Shown here: positions 41,964 through 50,816 of the stretch, in pieces | Position numbering within the stretch: the stretch's first letter is position 1 | Layout: each line of letters starts with the position of its first letter | From: JBBQNJ01 sp038329845 | GTDB taxonomy: Bacteria; Planctomycetota; Phycisphaerae; Tepidisphaerales; Tepidisphaeraceae | Direction of reading: 5' to 3' | Length of the DNA: 64,000 nt | NCBI GenBank assembly: GCA_038329845.1 | Contig: JBBQNJ010000008.1 | Coordinates: 1 to 64,000 of the forward strand | Notes under the pieces: model-generated | Told to the model about the DNA's origin: nothing | Database searches by the model: none | Seen by the model: only the letters and a program-made list of their open reading frames with translations | Position numbers and translations under genes: made by a program

Positions 41964-42299
41964 ATGCCGGTGGAAAAATGGTCGGATGATGTGGTCGTGG
42001 TGCATCTGGCGGACGATCCGCAGTTCACCGACGATCTGCAATCGCTCGAAGCCCAGGTCATGGGCAAGAAATTGAACGTGGTGCTGGACTTCGCCTCGGT
42101 GCATTTTGTCAATTCATCGAACATCGCCAAGATACTGAAGCTGCGAAAACTCATCGCCGCCGCGGCCGCCAGGCTGGTGCTATGCAATGTCGGCACGCAG
42201 GTCTGGAGCGTGTTTCTGATCACCGGCCTCGATAAGCTGTTCGACTTCAGCGACAACGTCCCCACGGCGCTGGCCACGCTGCAAATGAGCGCTTCGTAG
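41964..42299 (+). CDS. STAS-domain (anti-sigma factor antagonist-like) protein
   Basis: A 111-residue single STAS domain: VVVVHLADDPQFTDD, LNVVLDFASVHFVNSSNIAKILKLRKLI and LVLCNVGTQVWSVFLITGLDKLFDF. The serines at 51-52 lie at the position phosphorylated in SpoIIAA/RsbV-type proteins, where an anti-sigma kinase would act. No kinase or phosphatase of that system is next to it, though a Ser/Thr kinase lies 0.9 kb downstream. It could act in partner switching controlling a sigma factor or another output. Confidence 0.82.
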   Translation: MPVEKWSDDVVVVHLADDPQFTDDLQSLEAQVMGKKLNVVLDFASVHFVNSSNIAKILKLRKLIAAAAARLVLCNVGTQVWSVFLITGLDKLFDFSDNVPTALATLQMSAS

Positions 42300-42395
42300 C
42301 GCTGGGCCTGGGCGGATATCTTAAATTGTCACGGCGGTGCCGGCGCTCGCCTCGGGGTGATCTTGGCGGCCGGCAAAGGGCTGGCGGGCGGGTAC

Positions 42396-43046
42396 ATGAA
42401 ACGATTCGTGGTCATCGGGCTGGGCAACTTCGGGGCGACGGTCTCGCAGACGCTGCACGCGCAGGGGCATGATGTCGTGGCGATCGACGCCGATCAGGAG
42501 GCCGTGGATCGTATCGCCCCGCATGTGACGCGGGCGGCCGTCGGCGATGGGCGCAAGCCCGCGACGCTCGAGCGCATCGGTGCCAAGGGCGCCGATGCCG
42601 GGGTGGTCAGCACCGGCGACGACATCGCCTCGAGCATCCTGGCCACACTGGCGCTGCGCGATTTCGGGGTCGAAACCATTTACGCCAAGGTGATCAGCCG
42701 CGATCATGCCCGGGTGATGGACAAGATCGGCGTGACCGAGACGATCTTTCCCGAACACGAATCGGCGATGGCGCTGGCGTCGCGCATGACCGGCAAGGCG
42801 CTGCTGAACTACGTGAAACTCGCCGAGCATTTCTCTATCCAGGAGATGGGCCTTCCCGACACCTGGAACGGCAAAACGCTGCGGGAATTGAAGCTGCGGG
42901 GCCAGTATGAAGTGACGATCGTTGGCGTTCACGACAACCTGCTCGACGAAGTGCAGTTGCCCAACCCGGATTCAACCCTCAAGGAATCCGACACCCTCCT
43001 GGTCGCCGGCCGCGACGAGGCGCTAGCCCGTCTGGCGAAGTTATAG
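42396..43046 (+). CDS. TrkA/KtrA-type RCK regulator of potassium uptake
   Basis: A cytoplasmic regulatory subunit for Trk/Ktr potassium channels; 216 residues with one RCK_N Rossmann domain (FVVIGLGNFGATVSQTL, VVAIDADQEAV, ISRDHARVMDKIGVTETIFPEHESAM) and one RCK_C domain from about residue 135. It would bind NAD(H), ATP/ADP or c-di-AMP to gate a KtrB/TrkH pore. No pore gene is adjacent. ATG 42396 is the family start; the open frame runs 13 codons further upstream. Confidence 0.88.
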   Translation: MKRFVVIGLGNFGATVSQTLHAQGHDVVAIDADQEAVDRIAPHVTRAAVGDGRKPATLERIGAKGADAGVVSTGDDIASSILATLALRDFGVETIYAKVISRDHARVMDKIGVTETIFPEHESAMALASRMTGKALLNYVKLAEHFSIQEMGLPDTWNGKTLRELKLRGQYEVTIVGVHDNLLDEVQLPNPDSTLKESDTLLVAGRDEALARLAKL

Positions 43047-43091
43047 GATGTCGCCAGGCGAGGCGAAGGCGCGTCCGCTTCGGGCCGATAG

Positions 43092-43100
43092 TGCTATAAT
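43092..43100 (+). promoter_or_regulatory. Extended -10 promoter of the Ser/Thr kinase gene
   Basis: TGCTATAAT is a consensus extended -10 (TGnTATAAT), about 110 bases before the kinase start. No good -35 is seen, but extended -10 promoters do not need one. The leader would be about 100 bases. Confidence 0.55.
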
Positions 43101-43210
43101 ACGATTGCGCGGAGATTGCGGCGGACGCCGCGGAAACGCTCGCGCGGTGGCGGGATCGCAATGCGCGATCTATCGTTCGCCTGGCGGTGCCTTGGGAAAT
43201 GGGTGTTTGC

Positions 43211-44497
43211 ATGAGCCAGTTCAAAAGCGATGCGGTCGACTTAAATCCCAACGTTGACACCGAACTTGGAAAAGTGGTCGTGGACCTTGGCTTGGCCACG
43301 CGCACCGAGGTCGAGTTCTGCCGCGAGCAGCAGAAGCAGTCTTCCGATCCCAACCAGCGCAGCCTCACCGATCTGCTGGTCGAACACAGCTTCATCACCC
43401 CCAACCAGGTCAAACGCATCCGAGGCCAGATCGAGGAGCGGAAAAACTCGCAAATTCCAGGCTATCAACTGATCAGCAAACTCGGCAAAGGGGCCATGGC
43501 CACGGTCTACAAGGCCCGCCAGCTTTCGCTGGACCGGATCGTGGCCGTTAAGGTGCTTCCCAGGAAAATGGGCGAGAGTGAAGAGTTCGTACAGCGGTTC
43601 TACAAAGAGGGAAAGGCCGCGGCCAAGCTGTCGCACAATAATATCGTCCAGGCGATCGACGTGAACTCGACGCCCGAGGGTTTCCATTATTTTGTGATGG
43701 AGTACATCGAGGGCAAGACGCTCTACGACATGATGGCCCCCCCGCCGGCCGGGGACGGCAAGGCCTTCTCCGAGGCCGAAGCGCTGGATGTGATGCGGCA
43801 AATTACCGGCGCAATGGTCCATGCCCATCAGCGCGGGCTGATTCACCGCGACATCAAACCCAAGAACATCCTGCTGACCCCCGAGGGCGTGGCCAAGCTC
43901 ACCGACCTGGGGCTGGCCCGCGCCATGGATGACAAGGAAGCGGCCGAAAGCGAGGCGGGCAAGGCCTACGGCACGCCCTACTACATCAGCCCCGAGCAGA
44001 TTCGCGGCGAAGTGGACATCGACTTCCGCGCGGATATTTATTCCCTGGGCGCAACGATGTATCACCTGGTGACCGGTCGCCCGCCGTTCGACGGCGAAAC
44101 GCCCAGCGCCGTGATGCACAAGCACCTCAAGCAGCCGCTCACGCCCGCCGACCACGTGAACACCGCCTTGAGCGCCGGCGTCGGCGAGATCATCGACGTG
44201 TGCATGGCCAAACAGCGCGACGAGCGCTACAACAGGACCGAAGATCTGTTGGAAGATCTTCGCGCCGTGGCGCAAGGCCATCCCCCCCTTCATGCCCGCC
44301 GCGCCGTCGATCTGGAATCGCTGGCGAAAATGGAGCAGGAGACCGGCAAGACCGTGGACCTTCCCCCCAGTTCTCCGACAAGTCTCGATGCCTGGAAGCA
44401 ACTGCTCAATTCGCCGATCGGCAAGCTGATGCTTTCCGCCTTGGCAGCGTCGATTCTGGTAAACCTGATTCTGCTCATCGTTTTTCTGATCCGCTGA
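43211..44497 (+). CDS. Membrane-anchored Ser/Thr protein kinase
   Basis: A Hanks-type kinase of 428 residues. Residues ~15-75 form a helical domain (LGKVVVDLGLATRTEVEFCREQ..., LTDLLVEHSFITPNQVKRI) that resembles the MshEN-type N-terminal domain of type II secretion ATPases. The kinase domain follows: glycine loop KLGKGAMATVYKA, Lys114 in VAVKVLP, catalytic HRDIKPKN (D214), TDLGLA (D232) and YGTPYYISPEQI. A single C-terminal membrane helix (LMLSALAASILVNLILLIVFLI) ends the protein, leaving almost no extracytoplasmic sensor. GTG 43187 and ATG 43199 are alternative starts. Targets are unknown. Confidence 0.9.
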   Translation: MSQFKSDAVDLNPNVDTELGKVVVDLGLATRTEVEFCREQQKQSSDPNQRSLTDLLVEHSFITPNQVKRIRGQIEERKNSQIPGYQLISKLGKGAMATVYKARQLSLDRIVAVKVLPRKMGESEEFVQRFYKEGKAAAKLSHNNIVQAIDVNSTPEGFHYFVMEYIEGKTLYDMMAPPPAGDGKAFSEAEALDVMRQITGAMVHAHQRGLIHRDIKPKNILLTPEGVAKLTDLGLARAMDDKEAAESEAGKAYGTPYYISPEQIRGEVDIDFRADIYSLGATMYHLVTGRPPFDGETPSAVMHKHLKQPLTPADHVNTALSAGVGEIIDVCMAKQRDERYNRTEDLLEDLRAVAQGHPPLHARRAVDLESLAKMEQETGKTVDLPPSSPTSLDAWKQLLNSPIGKLMLSALAASILVNLILLIVFLIR

Positions 44498-44632
44498 AGA
44501 ATTCGCCGTTTCGCCCGCGGATGCACCGGCATTCCACTCAAACCGACATCGCGGCCCGCCGGGTTGACAATCCCACCCAATGGATTGCCGGGCGTTGACG
44601 GACGATGGCGGCGGGAATAGCTTTGCAGTTCG

Positions 44633-45478
44633 ATGAGCGGCGTCGCGGCGATCGAGAATTCGTCTCCCAGCCCGGCGGCGCCGCGCGGGGTGATGCGCAC
44701 CGTCTGGCGCCACCGCGAGCTGCTGGGACAGTTGATCCGGCGCGATGTGGCGCACAAATATCGTGGCGCGGTTCTGGGGGCGATCTGGTCGTTCGTCACG
44801 CCGCTGGTGATGCTCGGCATCTATACCTTCGTCTTCACCGTCATTTTTCATCCCCATTGGTCCGGCCCCCAGCAGGGCACCGGCTATTTCGCATTAACCC
44901 TCTTCGCCGGATTGATCCCTTTTCAGTTCTTCGCCGAGGTAGTCAATCGCTCGCCGGGCATGATTCTCCAGGTGCCCAATTATGTGAAAAAGGTCGTTTT
45001 CCCGCTCGAGGTGCTGCCGATGATGGCCGTCGGATCGGCGCTGATCCATGCCCTGGTCAGCACGCTGATTCTGCTGATCGGCGTGGGCGTGCTGCTGCAC
45101 ACGTTCGCATGGCAGGTGGTCTGGCTGCCGGTCATGTTCATCCCCTTGATCCTCTTGACCGTGGGGATGAGCTGGTTTCTTTCATCCCTGGGAACGTACC
45201 TGCGCGACCTGCGCGAAGCGGTTGGCCCGGTGGTGCAGATGGCGATGTTTCTCACCCCGATTTTCTACCCCTTAAGCAGCCTTCCGCCGGCCATGCGCCC
45301 GGTGCTTCAGGCCAACCCGCTGACAGTCATCGTCGATGGGTTTCGCCACGCGCTGCTGGGCCAGGAATGGACGACTCGCCCGGCGTGGATCGCCTGGACA
45401 ATCGCCAGCGCTCTGATCGCGCTGGGGGGATTCACCTGGTTCCAGAAGACCAAACGCGGCTTCGCGGATGTGATGTGA
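44633..45478 (+). CDS. wzm: O-antigen/polysaccharide ABC transporter permease
   Basis: The membrane subunit of an ABC-2 polysaccharide exporter that moves undecaprenyl-linked O-antigen or teichoic-type glycan across the inner membrane. The 281-residue protein has six predicted helices and the family blocks RDVAHKYRGAVLGAIWSFVTPLVMLGIYTFVFTVIF, NYVKKVVFPLEVLPMM and VVQMAMFLTPIFYPLSSLPP...NPLTVIVDGFRHALLG. It is followed after one base by the ATPase gene wzt. A second frame from 44605 is a shadow without these features. Confidence 0.92.
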   Translation: MSGVAAIENSSPSPAAPRGVMRTVWRHRELLGQLIRRDVAHKYRGAVLGAIWSFVTPLVMLGIYTFVFTVIFHPHWSGPQQGTGYFALTLFAGLIPFQFFAEVVNRSPGMILQVPNYVKKVVFPLEVLPMMAVGSALIHALVSTLILLIGVGVLLHTFAWQVVWLPVMFIPLILLTVGMSWFLSSLGTYLRDLREAVGPVVQMAMFLTPIFYPLSSLPPAMRPVLQANPLTVIVDGFRHALLGQEWTTRPAWIAWTIASALIALGGFTWFQKTKRGFADVM

Positions 45479-45479
45479 C

Positions 45480-46847
45480 ATGAGCCAGCCGGTCCTCGAA
45501 GCCCAGAATGTCGGGAAGATGTACCGCATGTACCGGCGGCCGGTGGATCGGCTGCTGCAAATCCTGCGCGGGGGCGATCACGGCCGATCGTTCTGGGCCC
45601 TGCGCGATGTATCGTTTTCTCTCTCGCCCGGCGAAGCCCTGGGGATCATCGGGCGCAACGGTTCGGGCAAGAGTACGCTTCTGCAACTGCTCGCCGGCGT
45701 GCTTCAGCCAACCGAAGGCTCGGTGACAACCGCCGGTCGGATCGCGGCGCTGCTCGAGTTGGGCAGCGGGTTCAACCCCGAATACAGCGGCCGCGACAAC
45801 GTCTACATGAACGGTGCGATTCTCGGCCTGAGCCGCGCGCAGATGGACCAGCGATACGATCGCATCGCCGATTTCGCCGAAATTGGGGATTTTATCGAGC
45901 AGCCGGTGAAGACCTATTCCAGCGGAATGTTCGTTCGTCTGGCATTCGCCGTCGCCACGCATGTCGATGCCGAGGTCTTGCTGGTGGATGAAGCATTGGC
46001 CGTGGGCGACGTCTTTTTCCGCCAGAAGTGTTACCGCCATCTCACGGCGATGCGCCAACGCGGGCTGAGCGTGATCCTGGTGACACACTCGATGGCCGAT
46101 GTCGAGCAGTTCTGCCAGCGGGCGATCTTGCTGCACAAAGGCCAGGCTGTCTTCGCCGGGCCGTCCAGCGAGGCGGTGAAGCATTATTATCTGGTCGAAC
46201 AATCCGAGCGGGCGTCGATAGGGACGGCGTCCAAACCGGCGCCGGACGAAACGGCCAAGCCGCCGTCTTTCGAGGCGTCGCTGCCGCGCCCAAGTCCTTC
46301 GGCGATGATCGATCTGTCGGACGCCAGCCAGATCAGCGACGCCGGCGCCCGATGCGTCGGGCTGGCCCTGTGCAATCTCGGCGGCGAGCCTTGCCGGGTG
46401 TTCGAGCAAACCCAGCGAATGGTGGTCTGGACCGAGTGGCAGTTGGCGCGGGAGATCGAAGTGCCGGTCGGGGGCGTGACGCTGCGCGATGAGAAGGGAT
46501 TGACAGTCCACGGCAAGAACACGCTGCAACTGCCGGTCGATCCCCCCCGCCGGGTGGCGGCGGGCCAGACGGTGCGATTCGCCCAGGAAATCGAGCTGTC
46601 GCTGCGAAGCGGCGAGTACACGCTGGAAGTGGGATTGGCGGCGCTGAGCGCCGAGGATTTCGACCGCCGTGGGATCTACCCCCATGTCGAACTTCATGCG
46701 CGGACCCACCGGCTGTGCCACCTGCCCGGCGTGGTCGCGTTTTCGGTAATCCCCAGAAAACTGCCGCTGCCGCCCGGCACATTGACCCAACTCCCCCACT
46801 ACGGCGCCGCCGACCTTCCCGGCGCCGCCCGCATCGCCGTGGAATGA
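45480..46847 (+). CDS. wzt: O-antigen ABC transporter ATPase with glycan-binding domain
   Basis: The ATPase partner of Wzm; 455 residues. The nucleotide-binding domain has Walker A GRNGSGKS (58-65), signature YSSGM and Walker B VLLVDEALAVGD, with the polysaccharide-exporter-specific RIAALLELGSGFNPEYSGRDNV. From about residue 285 to the end lies a beta-sandwich Wzt_C-like domain (VVWTEWQLAREIEVPVGGVTLRDEKGLTVHGKN...), which in E. coli O9a recognises the capped non-reducing end of the chain. Its presence suggests a glycan with a terminal modification that marks it for export. It is coupled to wzm. Confidence 0.92.
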   Translation: MSQPVLEAQNVGKMYRMYRRPVDRLLQILRGGDHGRSFWALRDVSFSLSPGEALGIIGRNGSGKSTLLQLLAGVLQPTEGSVTTAGRIAALLELGSGFNPEYSGRDNVYMNGAILGLSRAQMDQRYDRIADFAEIGDFIEQPVKTYSSGMFVRLAFAVATHVDAEVLLVDEALAVGDVFFRQKCYRHLTAMRQRGLSVILVTHSMADVEQFCQRAILLHKGQAVFAGPSSEAVKHYYLVEQSERASIGTASKPAPDETAKPPSFEASLPRPSPSAMIDLSDASQISDAGARCVGLALCNLGGEPCRVFEQTQRMVVWTEWQLAREIEVPVGGVTLRDEKGLTVHGKNTLQLPVDPPRRVAAGQTVRFAQEIELSLRSGEYTLEVGLAALSAEDFDRRGIYPHVELHARTHRLCHLPGVVAFSVIPRKLPLPPGTLTQLPHYGAADLPGAARIAVE

Positions 46848-46952
46848 TCTCGCCTCATCGCACCAAGGGAAAACCCAGAATATCCCTCCCAGCGCCGCTG
46901 CCCGGGATGAACGGGCTGATGGCTTCTGAATGTCCGCGTCTTCAAGGAAAAC

Positions 46953-47062
46953 GGGGACGCGCTTCTTTTTCACCATTCTCACCACAGTTTTTTGAAATGC
47001 TCAATTAAATATCATTTGTAATAGCGCAACTATATTATGCTGTGAAAAAAGAAGTGCGTCCC
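46953..47062. mobile_element. AT-rich miniature inverted-repeat element (copy 2)
   Basis: The left end GGGACGCGCTTCTTTTTCAC (46954-46973) is inverted at the right end as GTGAAAAAAGAAGTGCGTCC (47042-47061), differing by one extra A and one transition. The ~70-base core is AT-rich. Ends and length (about 110 bp) match the restored copy at 25739-25961, and both cores end in GCG(G/C)AACTAT. It lies in the 296-base wzt/methyltransferase spacer and supplies a spurious in-frame GTG at 47042. It is non-coding and presumably mobilised in trans. Confidence 0.7.
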
Positions 47063-47143
47063 ATTTTTTCCCGGCGTGCCTTGTCGGACGTGCGGCAACA
47101 AGCGGCTTGTCGGCTTGCCTCGGGCGCGGTACAGGGTTGGGCG

Positions 47144-47977
47144 ATGGAGCGAGCGACGTTGACGGTCGAGGAGGTGCTGGGCGGGTTCGACGCCGTGGCG
47201 CGGTTGTATCCCAATGTGCCGCCGCTGTGCATGTGGCGGGCGTGGGAAGTCGCCGGGTATGTCCGGTTCCCGCTGCGCGACCCGGTGCTGGATGTGGGGT
47301 GCGGGGATGGGGCGTTCTTTCGGCTGGTGCATGGCAATATCCGTCGGGTTACGGGCATCGACCACGCTGAACAGGCGGTAATCGAGGCGCGAAAGTCAGG
47401 TGTGTATGCACAGGTGATCCAGGCCCCGGCGCAGCGGATCGCCGCCGCCGTCGCCGGCGAACGATTCGCTTCGGCGTTCGCCAATTGCTCGCTGGAACAC
47501 ATGGACGATCTTCCGGCGGTGTTAGCGCAGGTACGCGGGGCGCTGGCCCCGGGGGGTGAGTTCGTTTTCTCGGTCGTCACCGACCGGTTCGTGTCGTGGA
47601 ACCCCCTGCCGAAGCTGGCCGATCTTCTCGGCGGCTCGGGCGCGCCGGTCGCCGCGGCGCATGTGGACTATCATCACCTGGTCAATCCCCTCAGCCCCGC
47701 GCAATGGGCCAGGCATCTGCGTGATGCGGGGTTTGACCGGATCGAGCATCTGCCGATCATGCCCGAAGCCAGCGCCCGGGTCTTTTTGCTGCTGGACAAC
47801 CTCTGGCACATGCCGGCGGCGCACGGCGAGGTGGGCGGCGAGCTGCGGCGCTGGCTGCACGGCCGCGGACCGGGGCTGATTCCCGGACTGCGATCGATGT
47901 TCGAGGGATTGCTGCGAATGGAAAGGGATTTCGCCACCGGCTGCGGCGCAATTTTCAGCGCCCGGGCCGCGAGATGA
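47144..47977 (+). CDS. SAM-dependent methyltransferase
   Basis: A class I methyltransferase (277 residues): PVLDVGCGDGAFFRLVHG (motif I), VTGIDHAEQAVIEARKSG, FASAFANCSLEHMDDLPAVLAQVRGALAPGGEFVFSVVT and a C-terminal helical cap. ATG 47144 begins family-like sequence; an upstream GTG lies inside a mobile element and is not credible. Its place beside wzm-wzt suggests it could methylate the exported glycan, since terminal methylation is a known chain-ending and export signal, but that is inference. Small-molecule or quinone methylation is an alternative. Confidence 0.78.
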   Translation: MERATLTVEEVLGGFDAVARLYPNVPPLCMWRAWEVAGYVRFPLRDPVLDVGCGDGAFFRLVHGNIRRVTGIDHAEQAVIEARKSGVYAQVIQAPAQRIAAAVAGERFASAFANCSLEHMDDLPAVLAQVRGALAPGGEFVFSVVTDRFVSWNPLPKLADLLGGSGAPVAAAHVDYHHLVNPLSPAQWARHLRDAGFDRIEHLPIMPEASARVFLLLDNLWHMPAAHGEVGGELRRWLHGRGPGLIPGLRSMFEGLLRMERDFATGCGAIFSARAAR

Positions 47978-48005
47978 GTTGTCCGCCAACGGTGACGCCG
48001 CCGCG

Positions 48006-48845
48006 ATGTCGATGGATTTGTGCATTCTCGCCTCCGGGTCTTCGGGCAACTGCTCGATCGTGCGCTGCGGCGATGGCGCGATCCTGATCGACGCGGGGAT
48101 CGGACCGCGAACCTGCGCCGCCCGGCTGAACGGACTGGGCGTGACGCTCGACGCGGTGCGGGCGATCCTTCTGACCCACCTCGACCGCGACCACTTCACG
48201 CCCCACTTCGCCGCCACGATCGTGGCCCGCGGAATCCAGGTGCATTGTCACCGCTCGCTGCGCGGCCAGGTGATCGCCATGTTGCAAGGGGTGTCGGACC
48301 TGGTGCGGCCGTTCGATGCCGGTGAGTTTTCGCCGATGCCCGAGGTGAATGTCGCGCCGATCCACCTGGCCCACGACCGCGAGGGGTCGCACGGGTTCGT
48401 CATCGACGCCGAAGGCTGCCGAATCGCCTATGCCACCGACCTGGGTCATGTACCGGCGCATCTGCCCCTCCGATTCAGCGGTGCCGACGTGCTGGCGCTG
48501 GAGAGCAACTACGATCCGGCGATGCAGCTCGCAAGCCGGCGCTCGGCGCGGCTCAAGCAGCGGATCATGGGCGGGCGCGGGCATCTCTCGAACGACCAGG
48601 CGCTGGAACTGATCCGGGCGGTGTTCGATCAGTCTCAGCGGCGCGGCGATGCGCTGCCGGGAAATATCGTGTTGCTGCACCGCAGCCGCCAATGCAACTG
48701 TCCGCGGCTGCTGCGCGACTTGTTCAGCCGTGATTCGCGCTTGGCCGGGCGGGTGATCTTCGCCGAGCAACATCAGCGCACCGAGTGGATCACCCCGCGT
48801 CCGCGCCCGCCGATCCCGGGCGAGCAGTTGCGCCTCTGGGCGTAA
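48006..48845 (+). CDS. Metallo-beta-lactamase-fold hydrolase (YycJ-like)
   Basis: A 279-residue MBL-fold protein: LCILASGSSGNCSIVRCGDGAILIDAGIG is the typical YycJ/WalJ start, and LLTHLDRDHFTPHF carries the metal motif T-H-x-D-x-D-H (57-63). Further metal ligands are probably in PIHLAHDREGSHGFVI and IAYATDLGHV; ALESNYDP also fits. Related proteins are nucleases involved in DNA-related functions. ATG 48006 or 48012 fits the family start. It is convergent with the debranching enzyme gene, 9 bases between stops. Confidence 0.82.
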   Translation: MSMDLCILASGSSGNCSIVRCGDGAILIDAGIGPRTCAARLNGLGVTLDAVRAILLTHLDRDHFTPHFAATIVARGIQVHCHRSLRGQVIAMLQGVSDLVRPFDAGEFSPMPEVNVAPIHLAHDREGSHGFVIDAEGCRIAYATDLGHVPAHLPLRFSGADVLALESNYDPAMQLASRRSARLKQRIMGGRGHLSNDQALELIRAVFDQSQRRGDALPGNIVLLHRSRQCNCPRLLRDLFSRDSRLAGRVIFAEQHQRTEWITPRPRPPIPGEQLRLWA

Positions 48846-48854
48846 CCTGATGAC

Positions 48855-50816
48855 CTATAGCCCAAGTTCGACCGCCAGCCGCAGAACTTCGGCCACGCTC
48901 CATGCCTGAGCGAACGCACCCACGGGCCGATGCGGTGGATCGGCCTCGAAAATCTCGGCGATCTGTCCGATGCACCCATCATTGGCCATGTGATCCAGCA
49001 GCGGTGTGAGCCATTCGATGGCCTGCGCCCGCGATTCGGCGGATCGGTTGTTGACGCGTAGATACGCCTCCAGAAACGCCCCGATCGGCCAGGCCCAGAC
49101 AGTGCCGTTGTGATAGGCCGCATCGCGGCGCATCTGCTCGCCGTGATAGTGCCCGTGATAATTCGGATCGCTCGCCGCTAAGGATCGCAGCCCCATCGGC
49201 GTGAGCAACTCGCGCCGCACCACCTCGACGACGGCGCTGCACTGCTCGGGAAGCAACGGGCTGTGTTCGAGGCTGGCGGCGAAAATCTGGTTGGGGCGGA
49301 TCGACGTGTCGCGCTTCCCCTCATGCACGACGTCCGCCAGCCCGCGAAACGGGCTGAGCCAGAACGCTTTGCGGAAGCTCTCGGCCACCCGCCCGGCGAG
49401 ATCCGCCTGGCCCATCAGCACCAGGGCGTGATGCCACAGGGCATTGATCTCGACGCATTTTCCCTGGCGCGGGGTGAACGCGATCCCGCCGCACTTGGCG
49501 TCCATCCAAGTCAACTGCGTTTGCGAATCGCCTTGCGTGATCAAACTGTCCGAAGGATCCATGCGGATTCCGTAGCGGGTTCCGCGCTGATATCCCTGGA
49601 CAATCCCGCGGCACGCAGGCAGAAGCGATTGGCTAAACGTCGCCTCATCGCCGCTGATGCGCCGGTATTCATAACACGCATGGATGAACCACAGGCTGGC
49701 ATCAACGGTGTTGTAATGCGGCTGATTGCTGTAGTCGTCGAACAGGTTGGGGATCATTCCCTCGCTGACGTAATTGGCGAACAGGCACAGCACCTGCCGC
49801 GCCTGCGTCCAGCGACCGCTGGTCAGCAGCAGCCCGGGCAGCGAGATCATCACGTCGCGGCCCCAGTCGGCGAACCAGGGGTATCCCGCGATGATGCTGG
49901 CGCCGCGCTGGCCGTCGGGATTGGTGCGGGTGACGACAAAATCATTGGCCGCGTGAAGCAGCCGGCGGAGGGTAATTGATGGATCGGCGCGGCGGGCCAT
50001 GTCCGAAGCCGAATCGCTCGACTCGTTGGCCGCCCGCGCGATTCGCTGGACCTCGCAGTCCCAGTCGTGATCCAGCTTCTCATCGACCATCCCCGCCCAG
50101 AGGGTCACCACCGTCTTTTCCCCAATCGACACGGCAAACCGCCCGGCCTGGAATAAATCCTCGACGTCGTCCTGTCCCCGTTCGCTTTCCACCCGGTAGA
50201 CATGCCCCATCCACCAGTCCTCGCCGGGCGTGAATCTCATCGCGTCGCAGCGCATCCACAGGGTCTTGCCATCGCGCGAAACCGAAGCGCAGGATCCCTG
50301 CCCGCGAACGTGGAATCCATCGGTCCTGCCGCGCCGAAGGGCATGAAAGTCGCGCATCGCCACCATCGGCAGCAGACGCAGCTCCCCGCGCTTGCCCGGC
50401 GGCGGCTCGATGATGTATCGCACCCCCGCGACGTTCGTCTGCCAGACCATCAACACCTGCTTGGTGATGCGCCAGCCTTCCACGTCGAAATGGAAATCGG
50501 CGGTGTGGCCAAGATCGAACCCGCGCAGGTACTGATCGCCGCGCGGGTGAAAGCGTTCGCCGGCGAACTCGTTGACGGAAAACTCGAGCATCCGCTCGGG
50601 GTGATCTTCGGGGACGATGACCTCGCCCAGGCGGCTTAAGGCGATCATTCGACCGACTGGGGGCGCCGTCGCGGCGCAAAGCAGCCCGTGATAGCGCCGG
50701 GTGTTGCAACCACAGATCGTCGAGGAGGCAAATCCCCCGATTCCATTGGTCAAAAGCCACTCTCGCTGCAAGATCGGCTCGAGCCGGCCGTCGGCGTCCA
50801 AATGAAACAGGGGCAT
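48855..50816 (-). CDS. Glycogen debranching enzyme (amylo-alpha-1,6-glucosidase)
   Basis: A 653-residue GH133-type enzyme expected to hydrolyse alpha-1,6 branch glucose from glycogen limit dextrins. The N-terminal GDE_N domain (EWLLTNGIGGFASSTICGCNTRRYHGLL) is followed by a catalytic (alpha/alpha)6 barrel: IIAGYPWFADWGRDVMISLPGLLL, NTVDASLWFIHACYEY, TWMDAK, KCVEINALWHHAL and YHNGTVWAWPIGAFLEA. ATG 50816 is chosen because GAGGTG lies directly upstream; the frame is open 16 codons further. No glycogen synthase or branching enzyme is nearby. Confidence 0.9.
   Translation of the reverse strand: MPLFHLDADGRLEPILQREWLLTNGIGGFASSTICGCNTRRYHGLLCAATAPPVGRMIALSRLGEVIVPEDHPERMLEFSVNEFAGERFHPRGDQYLRGFDLGHTADFHFDVEGWRITKQVLMVWQTNVAGVRYIIEPPPGKRGELRLLPMVAMRDFHALRRGRTDGFHVRGQGSCASVSRDGKTLWMRCDAMRFTPGEDWWMGHVYRVESERGQDDVEDLFQAGRFAVSIGEKTVVTLWAGMVDEKLDHDWDCEVQRIARAANESSDSASDMARRADPSITLRRLLHAANDFVVTRTNPDGQRGASIIAGYPWFADWGRDVMISLPGLLLTSGRWTQARQVLCLFANYVSEGMIPNLFDDYSNQPHYNTVDASLWFIHACYEYRRISGDEATFSQSLLPACRGIVQGYQRGTRYGIRMDPSDSLITQGDSQTQLTWMDAKCGGIAFTPRQGKCVEINALWHHALVLMGQADLAGRVAESFRKAFWLSPFRGLADVVHEGKRDTSIRPNQIFAASLEHSPLLPEQCSAVVEVVRRELLTPMGLRSLAASDPNYHGHYHGEQMRRDAAYHNGTVWAWPIGAFLEAYLRVNNRSAESRAQAIEWLTPLLDHMANDGCIGQIAEIFEADPPHRPVGAFAQAWSVAEVLRLAVELGL

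Noticed and set aside
47042..47143. N-terminal extension of the methyltransferase from GTG 47042
   Set aside because: The first codons lie inside the terminal repeat of a mobile element and do not resemble methyltransferase N-termini; ATG 47144 fits the family.
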